NCBI GenBank assembly: GCA_030734395.1
Contig: JAUZTG010000007.1
Location: 124,001-188,000 of the forward strand
Length of the DNA stretch: 64,000 nucleotides
Direction: 5' to 3'
DNA from: Sarocladium kiliense
Taxonomy: Eukaryota; Ascomycota; Sordariomycetes; Hypocreales; Sarocladiaceae
The notes below the pieces were generated by a model. That model made no database searches, had not been told where the DNA came from, and saw nothing but the letters and a program-made list of their open reading frames with translations. Below, in pieces: positions 1-9,222 of this stretch. Position numbers and translations under genes: made by a program. Within the stretch, counting starts at the first letter, position 1. Every line of letters starts with the position of its first letter.

Positions 1-110
1 ATTAATCAGCTGATAGCAGGCCTCTCTCCAAGAATAAATAGCCTACACTGTCCCCTTGATTATTCCACGTCACACTTGTCACTGTATCATCCCGATTTCC
101 AATCTCCACT

Positions 111-1055
111 ATGCCTCCTACTATTCTCGTCGCCGGCGCCACTGGCAACACTGGACGTGGCGTTGTTAAAACCTTATCAGAGCTCCTGAAAACCAGGACC
201 AACTTTTCCCAGCACAGGATCCTCGCCCTTACGCGTTCCTCGACCGGAGCTGAAGCACAACGGCTAGCTGAACTACCCAGCGTCGAACTGGCAGAGAAGC
301 ACTGGGCCGAGATCACCCCCGAATGGCTCCGTCACAACAATGTCGTGAGGGCGTTCATTGCTTCACACGTGCACCCAGGTCAGTTCGCAGAAGAATCGGC
401 ATTCCACTTGGCTGCGTTGACAGCCGGTGTTGAGTATGTCGTACGGATCTCGACAACCGCTGCGAATGTGCGTCCGGACTGCCCTGCATACTATCCGAGG
501 ACGCATTGGGCACTTGAGGCTTTGCTGGGCTCGGCCGAGTTTCAAGGTCTCCGATGGACTTCGCTCCAGCCAAACGTCTTTACGCAAATGTACCTCTTTC
601 CTGCGGCAGAGTTGATTAAGAACTTCCGCAAGACTGGGAGACAGGACACTCTGAGGCTTATGGCTTCAGAGGATGCGCCAGTTGGCGTCATCGATCCGTC
701 TGAGGTTGGAATTCTCGCAGCCCATCTCTTGGTCCAAGATGATGTTACGTCACACCATGGAGCGAAGTACGTCTTGAACGGGCCAGAGGATATCACCGGG
801 CGGCAGATTGTTGCCATGGTTGAGCAGCACATTGGAACAAAGGTTGATGATGTCCGCTTCCAGGACCTGACATTCATCGACCACCAGGCAGCCCAAACTC
901 AAGAGTCAAAGACTGTGATTCTGTCAATCAAGCGGGCCCTGGAGACAGCTTGGGAAGGAAAGTGCATGGCTTCCACGACAAGCAAGGCGGTGTTTCAATT
1001 TCCTGCACCGAAGCGTACGCCTGCTGAGATTTTCACCGCAATGCTAGAGGGATAG
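111..1055 (+). CDS. NmrA-like NAD(P)-binding oxidoreductase
   Basis: Single-exon ORF of 314 residues from the first ATG. The N-terminus carries a Rossmann dinucleotide-binding motif, GATGNTGRG, at residues 9-17. The middle (VEYVVRISTTAANVRPDC, then YYPRTHW) and the DAPVGVIDPSEVG stretch fit the fungal NmrA-like / festuclavine-dehydrogenase-like family of atypical short-chain reductases. Such proteins bind NAD(P)(H) and either reduce small molecules, including secondary metabolites, or sense redox state. The substrate cannot be read from sequence. No other biosynthetic gene adjoins it, so a role in a metabolite cluster is not supported here. The 110 bp to the left of the ATG would be promoter. 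Length and both ends look complete. Confidence 0.85.
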   Translation: MPPTILVAGATGNTGRGVVKTLSELLKTRTNFSQHRILALTRSSTGAEAQRLAELPSVELAEKHWAEITPEWLRHNNVVRAFIASHVHPGQFAEESAFHLAALTAGVEYVVRISTTAANVRPDCPAYYPRTHWALEALLGSAEFQGLRWTSLQPNVFTQMYLFPAAELIKNFRKTGRQDTLRLMASEDAPVGVIDPSEVGILAAHLLVQDDVTSHHGAKYVLNGPEDITGRQIVAMVEQHIGTKVDDVRFQDLTFIDHQAAQTQESKTVILSIKRALETAWEGKCMASTTSKAVFQFPAPKRTPAEIFTAMLEG

Positions 1056-1489
1056 GAACATACTTCGCACAAGTTCTAATTTCTATCCTGCTTTGTATAG
1101 AAGCGCCTGTGTAGAGAGGCGTTGGAAAGGTGGCCTCCAGAAATGGCTGTTGCGACACTTTCGGCGCCGCTCAAGTCCAACGACAGCCGCACTTTACCGC
1201 AGGCCGTATTTTACGGCAGGCTGACAACGACTATTGTTGATAAACGGTACTGAAAATGTCGCGACAGCGGTTCTTGTTAGGCACAGGGCCTCATAGAAAC
1301 GTAATCGGACGAGATCGTTATGCCGAAGCCCCCAAACGAAGCATCTCCGCAGCGGTTTTTCAGTACGAACTAAGCATGTTCAGGCAGGATGAATAATCTA
1401 TCTACGGCATGCCTAACTATATGCTCCTTGCGATATATAAATATAAGTAGATGGGCTACCTCCCGGCTGAGCAGAGACAGAGATCATAC
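1056..1489. other. Intergenic, nothing recognised
   Basis: The 3' flank of the oxidoreductase gene. No open frame with family resemblance and no repeat was seen. Confidence 0.5.
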
Positions 1490-1770
1490 CCACAAGGACT
1501 ATACTTGTTTGTCTTGTATGTACAGTCCAAGATAAGTAGATCAGGTTCGATTCCAGAATCCTTCTTCCTCGAGCTCGTTGGCAAGGGCATGTATAGTGCT
1601 TTGGCCCTTTTGCAGGTCTAGTTTTCCCCGTGCAATACAGTTGTATATGTGTTGTTGGGTTGCGTTACACTGTGCACTCTCACGAAGGTAAGATCTGATC
1701 GCTTTTGGCGCTACTCCAGCGTCCGCCAGGTTGTTGACAATCAATCTATCTGCATGGGATAGCTGGCGAT
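1490..1770 (-). pseudogene. Mutator-like (MULE) transposase relic
   Basis: An open frame at 1541-1766 (minus) reads LSHADRLIVNNLADAGVAPK, then IRSYLRE, QHIYNCI and IHALANELEEEGFW. This is the pattern of fungal MULE transposases just before the catalytic region. After a stop, 1504-1542 in another frame encodes LILDCTYKTNK, matching the family's hallmark LDCTYKTNR motif. The spacer normally found between these two blocks is missing, and the frame ends soon after. This is therefore an internally deleted, dead fragment. No terminal inverted repeats were recognised, so its limits are those of the readable protein. Confidence 0.65.
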
Positions 1771-3894
1771 GAACAGGATGTGCAGATATATTGAGCTTGG
1801 CTCATGGTTGTGTTGAGAAGATTCGCTGCCTCGACGATGCGTAAGGCGCCACGTTGCCTATTCTAATGACTCTTTTCCGAGAAGTGAGAACTGGTATCCT
1901 ATATGCCGGGTTGTAGTTGATCGCTGCCGTGTATTTGAAGCACTCGGAGCTCGCCTCCACGATCGCAGACAAATGTGACGAGTCGTCTGCCGTTATGCGT
2001 TGCCTCGACTTTCCAGTGACGAACGCATAGCCTCTGATCGATGAAGGGTTCCGTATAGTCCAACTCTCCCCTCAATCCCTTTTCAGATACCACAGCAGTC
2101 CGGCTCAGGAATTCGGCGATCAGCTGAGGACTGATCGTGTCTTCCTTTTCCCAAGAGGCATGGATGCTGACCAAGGGTTGCCAAAGCTACGAGCTACAAG
2201 CCTAGATGCAGGCCAAACATCTCTGGCATACCAATCCCGGATTTCAAAGTTATGGGTCGAATATGGTGTTGGCTCACGCTACCCAGGACCTGAGGCCTTT
2301 GGTCTACCGCATCCGATCACTTGGTGTCGATGAAGCCCTTACATTACGACACGAATGTGCAGGCGAAATTCAAGATGTAGCATCTATGAAACCGGGGTCT
2401 GAAATTGTGCTTCCACTAAGGTCATCTTACCTGGATAGCCTGTGGTGATAGGATTGTTGAGCTACGATTTGGGAAGAAGCATCAGCCTCAACCTTCGTCG
2501 GCCAGCCTCTCGACCTCGTCGTGACAACTTCAAGGAACGTCACAATCGCAAAACAATTGGAATCGAGCTAGGCAAATACCGTTCATGTTTATGGGACAGT
2601 ATTCAACGTACAGGGATTGAAAACCACGCTCTGCATTTTGTTCGTGACGGAGATTCACGATCCGTGGTAAATGAATCGTTCGTTGAGTGCATCAGGGAAG
2701 TATATAGCACAACAAATGATTCTGAGTGTATGAAAAAAGTCGTCGAGACTGCTAGGCATCATCTGCAGCAGTTGGTGACAGGAAGACCTTTTAAGGATCT
2801 TATCAGCGAAGGCGGTGACTTCGTGGTGGACTTGATGCTGGCGTGCACCTGATCCGCATGACGCGAGATGGACTTGCTCACATCGTGCCAAGGATCAACT
2901 AAGCAAAGTATGACTATGTGGTGGAAGCATAAGCGAGAGACTGTAATATAGCTTGAGCGCATTCATGGACTACTTCTCGAGCACCTCTGTGTCATGGCGA
3001 AGGTCTTGACCTCCAGGCAAATGGCCAAACGCTAGGGAGCCATCCCGTCGATGGCCGTAGAATGCCCGCTGGAAATCCTCAACCGTAAGACGACGACCAG
3101 GCAGTGGCCTGCTGCCTTTAGAGCGATCGTTCCCGTTGGTAGCGTCTCGGATGCCCGTTGAATCCCCTGGTCGGTGTCCCGCTTGAGAGCGCCCTTTCGT
3201 CCTTTGTCTTCTGTAAGATGTACGCCCAGCATTCCTTATAATGTCCTTCCACGATCCTACTTCCTTGACTTTCCATGTCCCAGTCTTGACTTTGTCGCAT
3301 CTTGGCCGCAGATTATAAGGAAATGCACACTGGGGCACCTCTTGAGTAGGACTGTTTGCTTCGGTCGGACTTCCAGGTGGATGGGCGTCTAACAAGAAAC
3401 TCCATTCGTACCTCGTAGCAGAGGCTTCTGAATTGTTGCAATCGGTGGTATTCATATCTGGATAACGGGGCGTGGTGTAGATGATCATGCGAATGGGCGG
3501 AAGCCGTGTATGAAGGAACGAAGAGAGGTGATAACCGCTCAAGGGGGCAGTCGGACCTTCTTAAGTATCGGGAGAGAACACACCCATGCCCCTTGCAGGC
3601 ATCCAATCCCATCCTTCGCAGAGACAAGGTGACTTGTTGGTGCACTTGAAACGCTGCCCTTTACGCCCCTATCGCTGGGCCTCTGCCACCGTACGTAGTC
3701 TGCCTTGAGGCGGAGTAAGCTCGTAGATACTGTTCGATGTATAGTGTGTCAGGTGATTGCTTTCATTGCTCTCTCCCGAGTATAAAGATGGTTGTGCCCC
3801 TCCACGGCATGTAGCTCCAACTTCCTCCTCTATTTCCCATTCTGGTCTGGCCACACGCAAACATCACTACACGTATATCACGAAGGCAACCACG
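1771..3894. other. Long spacer with unrecognised ORFs
   Basis: Open frames include 2206-2448 (+, 80 codons), 2442-2852 (+, 136 codons) and 2970-3542 (-, 190 codons). None shows a family motif, signal peptide or convincing splice structure, and the frame at 1899-2174 (-) lacks an ATG. They could be decayed genes or chance frames. The last few hundred bases would serve as promoter of the sirtuin-like gene. Confidence 0.35.
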
Positions 3895-4866
3895 ATGACT
3901 CAGAATGTGCTGCATCTTGATTCTGGCTGCGATGATGCCTTACAACGCATCGCCGTAATATGAGCTCAGCTCGGCAAAGAATGTGGTGGTGATCATAGGC
4001 GCTGGTGTCAGCATGGCGGCGAACATCCCGGTTTGTTTCCATATCCGACATCACAGCATATTTTCTAACTGCTGCAGGACTTTCGCTCAAAGAATGGGTT
4101 GTATAAGAACGGAGATGTCTTCGGCAATGATGCTCTCAGGAACCCTGTTGACAGAGCCAGGCTCCTGTCAGTCGCCTTGGAGCTTCGCCAGCGAGCCACT
4201 CAAGCGGAGCCGACTACGACGCACCAGTTCATTCGTACTTTACGAGACAGGGGCCAACTTCTCCGGTGCTACACCCAGAACATCGACATGCTTGAAGTTA
4301 AGGTGGGCCTCAATACGGACATCGACACCAAAGCGGACTGCATCCCTCTTCACGGCTCTCTTTCCCACTTACGGTGTCAGCTCTGCCGCAATGCGTTCGA
4401 CTGGAACGAATACGAGGCCTCTATACACGCCGCAGATGACCTGCCTTGTCCGGAATGCCGGTTGTCACGCCGAAAGAGAATGGATAAAGGTCTAAGGCCA
4501 ACCTCGATCGGCCGCCTCCTACCAGACATCGCGTTACTGGATGCTGACCACAGCAATGGAGAAGCAATTGCGGAGATCATCAACAGGGACTTGGCGGCCG
4601 GGCCGGACGTCCTTCTCGTCCTCGGAACAAGTCTGCGTGTTCCTGGTCCAAAGAAGCTAGCGAGCATGTTTGCACGTGTGGTTGATCAGCAGGACGGAAT
4701 TGTGGTCTACACGAACCTCTCGAAGCCTTCCCTATACCCATGGGGCCGTCTGGTTGACTATATGGTTGAGAGCTCTTGTGATGGCTGGGTTACGGACTTG
4801 GAGAGACGTCCAGTCTCGATAAGGGCTGCTTTGCTCGATAAGGGCTGCTTTGAGGCCATTGATTGA
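3895..4866 (+). pseudogene. Sir2-family (Hst3/4-like) deacetylase, probably decaying
   Basis: Sirtuins are NAD-dependent protein deacylases. Exon 1 reads KNVVVIIGAGVSMAANIP; an intron at 4031-4077 (branch CTAAC) joins it to DFRSKNGLYKNG. Further on come TQNID, the HGS motif with the catalytic His, a four-Cys zinc site (CQLC and CPEC) and LLVLGTSLRVPG, which suggests the nuclear Hst3/Hst4 class. Two lesions are visible. The natural ATG (3895) runs MTQNVLHLDSG into TGA at 3961-3963, while GAGVS lies in the next frame; one extra T at 3961 would explain this. At 4815-4852 a perfect 19-bp tandem duplication shifts the frame, so the protein stops at 4866 instead of a basic tail ending at 4999. A functional product starting elsewhere cannot be excluded. 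Confidence 0.75.
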
Positions 4867-5800
4867 AAGAATTCGGAAGCAACGAGGTAAAGGAAGGCGA
4901 CAGCTTGAGAGGGGGCGAAAGAGGACAAAAGGCAGGCAAGTCGTCGGGGGAGGGAAGAAGCAGGATGGATCGGCTGATTATCCCATTGTTCTAGACTAGC
5001 ACTGAAGCGTTTCAAATCACAGTCACTAAGGTCAAAGATTAGAGGAGCAGCAAATGGTCCTGTCACGGAGACTCTGGGGAAAGCAGGGAGTAGGAGGGGT
5101 TAGCTCAGTATCTATTCCTTATAGCGTAGCTTGAAGCGTCATATATATAATTGTGGATGGGAACGAGTACTCGCGCTTAGCCGTCAACAGAGCTCCATCT
5201 GCCTGGGTTATGATTGGCCCAGCATATCGTGTGCCTTCTCAAGGATGACCCCAGACCAAGTATGCTTGTACGATATTCCATGGCTCCTGATTGTGTCTGC
5301 CTCTGTCTACGGCCTGCAAATCCGTATGGCGATCTTGCATCGATCACCATTATACAGCGGCCACAGAGCTGGAAATACCTTTTCAATGCTTTATTTAGGG
5401 TAACAGGGCCTAGATACTGAATATCTGAAAACTGGATGGCTAAGAGCTTTGTGATAGGGTTCTACGGGCTTGCGCTGGAAAAGCCATGTGGATGGGAGGT
5501 TATTTGCCCTGGGCTATTACGCCACGCGCCATGTTTAATTTTAGTGACTATTGCGAGAAGGGTAGAGTGATTAGATGATAAGATTCGCATATAAGCATGA
5601 AAATTAAAGCGTGTGTGTGAAGTTGAGATCAATTTGAAGGCAAGGTACCTGGATTTTGGCTCGGCACGGAGGGTGGCTCGCGACGCAGGGACGGATTATA
5701 GCTCCTTCACTTGTATCAACTCCCGTCCTATAACACCACATTGCCTTTATCGTACTGTTTGTTGAAAGTCCACTTAGGCGGACGAAACCTGAATGCAGGA
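4867..5800. other. Convergent intergenic region
   Basis: Lies between the 3' ends of the sirtuin-like gene and the Zn2Cys6 gene. Its first 130 bases would be the lost C-terminal coding sequence of the sirtuin. Nothing recognisable was seen in the rest. Confidence 0.5.
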
Positions 5801-6659
5801 TCAGCCCACAAATGGGAAGGCTATCCCAGCCCCTGGCGCGTCGGTAAGATCAGCTATCAGGCCTGTCCAGCTATTAAGAAAAGGCTGACCAAGAGGCTCA
5901 GAAGAGTCGATGGGAGGCCATAGCAATGGGTCCATAATAGTCGGCCCTTCATGCACGTTGCCAGAAGAATTGTCGTCTGGCGCGGACGAAGCCCAAGAAA
6001 AGCTCTGCATCGGATCCATCGCTTTCTGGTCTTTCAACTGTTGTGGTACTTCTTCAGATATAGTAGAGGGTTGAGAGATGGTATCGTCGTTAAGGTAATG
6101 GTCCATGAAGGAGAATGGGCTGTGTGTGTTATTGGCTGTTGATGGAGGCCAATAAGTCTCACAGTCACATGAACTAGTGCTGTTATGTCGTCCCTCACCC
6201 ACTGATGTCTCGATGTTCGTGCCAGAAGCTTCACTAGTCCCTCGAAGCCTCTCGTAAGTCTGGTCGTATGTGCAACCCTCTCGCAGCATCCTGAGAATAT
6301 CTTCTCCGCTAGCGTCTTGGCCAGAGATGGCGTCAAGTACGCGATCGCGTCGATGAACTTGTTCGCGTAGTGAGGCAGCCTCATCCTGCAAGCTGCGTTT
6401 TGATGCCCAGGTGCGCTGGGTAAAGTGGCAATCGATCTTTCGGGTCTTGCAGCGGCTACAAGGATTCTCACCATTACACTTTGAGTGAAAGTATGTCAGT
6501 ACCTGGAGCAAAGGACGTGTATATAGTAGAGGGAGATCGACACTTGGAACATACTTTTGCCCTCTTCTCACGGCAATGCTCACAAGCAGCACGCGTGATG
6601 CGCTGGCGCGCACGCTTGAGGGGTTTGGAAGCCCGCGAAGTCGTCATGGTTGCAATCAA
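5801..6659 (-). CDS. Short Zn2Cys6 transcription factor
   Basis: Two exons, 6659-6555 and 6478-5801, with a 76-bp intron (GTATGT donor, CTGAC branch, AAG acceptor); the predicted protein has 260 residues. The join creates a full Zn2Cys6 cluster: CEHCREKRAKC across the splice, then NGENPCSRCKTRKIDC. The intron inside the cluster is common in this family. Basic residues precede the cluster (SKPLKRARQR). A short helical linker follows (residues ~55-80, RSLQDEAASLREQVHRRD), which may dimerise. The C-terminus is acidic and Ser/Pro-rich, like an activation region. The large fungal-specific regulatory domain is absent. The protein should bind CGG-type sites in the nucleus; its targets are unknown. 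Confidence 0.8.
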
Positions 6660-8014
6660 GTCCGTGGTCCTGTGGCGCTTCGATAGGAGTTACCTATGAA
6701 GACTTAAAAATCCGGCAGGCAGTGTTCAGGTATGTTGAAGAAGTGGTGGTTGACTGGAAGTAAGGCTCCTGGGGAAGTTGGAGAGTTAGTGTCGCAAGAG
6801 GAAAGGGATAGAAATGGCCTCTGTGGTGAAAATTGAGGAGATTGAAGGTGCGTATCATTCTGATGCAATCAGCCTACTTCACCTGTCTGACGTATGACCT
6901 GCAAACCGGGCAACGAGCATCGGTTCGTTTGCGGACTGCATTAATCAATTGAGCCCCGTTGAATGATGTCGGAGAGAGTGCGGGGAGCAGGTGCCCCATC
7001 GGGAACTGGATTAAGGCATGGGATTTGACAATGGGCTTTCAATGAATGAGCCCCAAGCGTCATCGTCTCCACTTGGCTGCTCTCTTATCGATTTTTTTTT
7101 TATGGATCGGAAAGCGGAGGTCATCAAGCCAATAGTAAGCTCCAGACATAGTCTAGACACGCTGGACAGGTCCGAGTCGGTACATCATAGCGTTGGGATG
7201 GCGTGCGGACATCACCTTGAATTCTTCGCAGTTCGCTGCCATGTTATCGGTTGACATCGATGTGCTCTCTCCCACGAAGCAGCTTGAATTCCGTCCGAGG
7301 TAGCACGGCCATGCGTCTTAATAGCAATAATCACTTTATTGCGGATCTCACGTCATGCTTCCAGTCCAGAGGACAGAGGATCACCTTGATACAATTCATT
7401 GGTTGGAGATACGAAAGTCGTTGCAACCTTTTAGCCTGCCAAGGAAGATCAGACTTTAAGTTGATCAGCAGTCAGCAGTATCTGGCTTTTGGATTGCATG
7501 TCGCCACAGTGCACCTCAACAAGACCATATTTTCTTATTCTCTCCGCTACGCATTTCCTTCTTGCACTCCATGGCGTGCACCTTATTGGAGGGGCTAACA
7601 CATCGCGCACTCCAGACTCATTTGGTGGCTTTAGGTTCAGGTCGAGGTGGTGATAAAGTCACGTGGGTAGCATGTGAAACGCTTTCGGCGATGGCGAAGC
7701 CTACCAGTCATTTCCGCTGCCTACACTGTGGCGACTTGCCCCGCATCCATGAGCTAAACCAAAAGATAACTCGCCTCGACCTAGCTCCTCTCTGCACGAA
7801 CACACGTTGAGCTCTGTTGACTCCGCCCGTACTATCATCCTTCAACGGAGGTGCTACCGGGGCGCGTTTAGAAGCTTCTTTTCAATCGTTACTAGCCCGT
7901 CGGCTTACAGGCCTTCAGCACCTCCTCCCTCAGCCATTCGTGGCGCTGATGCGGTACGCATCTCAGTAAAAAGCACCCATCGTTCAAGATTATGCGTCGC
8001 GAACAATTCTCGAC
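6660..8014. other. Divergent promoter region between two regulators
   Basis: About 1.35 kb separates the Zn2Cys6 gene (leftward) from the WOPR gene (rightward). Open frames at 7018-7810 (+) have no recognisable motifs and look like chance frames. A long upstream region is usual for WOPR regulators, but no specific site is called. Confidence 0.4.
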
Positions 8015-8728
8015 ATGTTGAACAATGTTCTACCGCCACTCCTTCCAACCCATCATGGCTACATCGACAGCGTTTTGGATGCGCTACTTCTCTTTGAGAG
8101 CTGCCTTAACGGCAGTTTGAATCATGTCCCACGCCCGCCATATGAACATGAGCTTCAGCAGCTCAGCCGGAGCGGCAGTATTTTTATCTACGAAGAGCAT
8201 TCCTCCGGCATTCAGCGATGGACTGATGACATTTACTGGAGCCCCGGCCGTACCGTTGATTACTTCCTCATCTACCGCGAGCTTGACGAGCCAACTACCC
8301 CTAGTGAGCAAAATCGGGCATTCAAGCAGTCCCAGCACTCTTTGGGTGGGATTCGCCGGCATCACACAGCCACTAGCACTCTTGCTTCTTCACCGCCCGT
8401 GAACATGCTCATTCCCCACGAAGAGCAGGGGAGCCTGGGAAACTTTTCGATTGGTTCAGGCCGCTACTCGAACAACTTGAAGGCTGGTGGTCTGAAGAAA
8501 AAGACCATCTCCGTGACGATCCATGGGGTAATACATCATCTTGTCAGCTACTATTCTGTCGACGATATCCTCAACAACAGTCTTCCGCGCCCTTCCCATA
8601 ATAGACTTTTTCAGCATACTATGCCGCGATCTGAGCTTCTCCAAGAACCAAATATTCGTGCCAGCCTCCAGGACGTTTGCGCCAGTGGGTCGTCCATGCC
8701 TCTCGTACGAAGCCGCCTGAGCTTCTGA
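8015..8728 (+). CDS. WOPR-domain (Gti1/Pac2/Wor1-type) regulator
   Basis: Single exon, 237 residues from ATG 8015. The N-terminal WOPR half begins HHGYIDSVLDALLLFESCLN and continues RSGSIFIYEEHSSGIQRWTD, WSPGR and YFLIYREL. The second half is GLKKKTISVTIHGVIHHLVS followed by YYSVDDILN. Both DNA-binding halves are thus present, separated by about 75 residues. WOPR proteins (Wor1, Ryp1, Sge1, Gti1, Pac2) are nuclear DNA-binding master regulators of morphology, mating and virulence. The SIFIYEEHSSGI wording is closest to the Wor1/Ryp1/Sge1 branch. The core is diverged: WTDG-SWSPSRILGNF is replaced by WTDDIYWSPGRTVDYF. The long Gln-rich C-terminus of orthologues is missing. It is probably a short paralogue rather than the main gene. 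Confidence 0.82.
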   Translation: MLNNVLPPLLPTHHGYIDSVLDALLLFESCLNGSLNHVPRPPYEHELQQLSRSGSIFIYEEHSSGIQRWTDDIYWSPGRTVDYFLIYRELDEPTTPSEQNRAFKQSQHSLGGIRRHHTATSTLASSPPVNMLIPHEEQGSLGNFSIGSGRYSNNLKAGGLKKKTISVTIHGVIHHLVSYYSVDDILNNSLPRPSHNRLFQHTMPRSELLQEPNIRASLQDVCASGSSMPLVRSRLSF

Positions 8729-9222
8729 GGCATCTCAGACCCTTTATGGTATTCGTTTTGAATGCCTGGGCTCATTATTCTATGCTCCCTGCGTGGCTGG
8801 CTCGGTGGAGGGTCTTTATCTGGAAGGCTGAGATTGATGGAGGAAGTGGTGGTGACGATGATGCTCTTGGTGGGAGGTGGCTTTGGTGGGGTTCTGATGG
8901 CGACCCTCCGACGAAGTCACACTGTACTTTGGGTAGGATCCGGGTACCCACAACGGCACGGTGCTTGACCTATCGCCTGATCATTACTGGCATCGTCTTC
9001 TACTGGTTGGCTGTGTATCGTGCCGTTTTCTTTCGATGCTTGGTCCCAATAGTTCAAACAGTATCTCAATCAAGGGTTGCCTGATGCAGCATAGGGCGAC
9101 CGTGAGATGATGCCACACAGCATCCTTTATGATTAAGGCATCGGAAAATAAACTTGCAATTGTCCATGGAATCATTTTGAAACTAGAGAACAAGTTCTAC
9201 GCCAGCCTCGTACTATTCGCGA
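8729..9222. other. Convergent spacer
   Basis: Lies between the WOPR gene and the 3' end of the J-domain gene. A GT-rich open frame at 8677-9084 (+) has biased composition and no known motif. Confidence 0.4.

Noticed and set aside
1544..1554. GGTTCGATTCC, an exact pol III B-box match suggesting a tRNA gene.
   Set aside because: No A box or cloverleaf can be drawn upstream on this strand, and on the other strand the bases encode the readable MULE block FWNRT.
2206..2852. Two adjoining plus-strand frames that might be exons of one gene.
   Set aside because: No motif and no convincing donor/acceptor pair that links them in phase; kept only as an unrecognised stretch.
8677..9084. 135-codon frame after the WOPR stop, considered as a spliced C-terminus.
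   Set aside because: Gly/Trp-rich text from a GT-biased stretch, unlike the Gln/Pro-rich tails of WOPR proteins, and no clear intron joins it.
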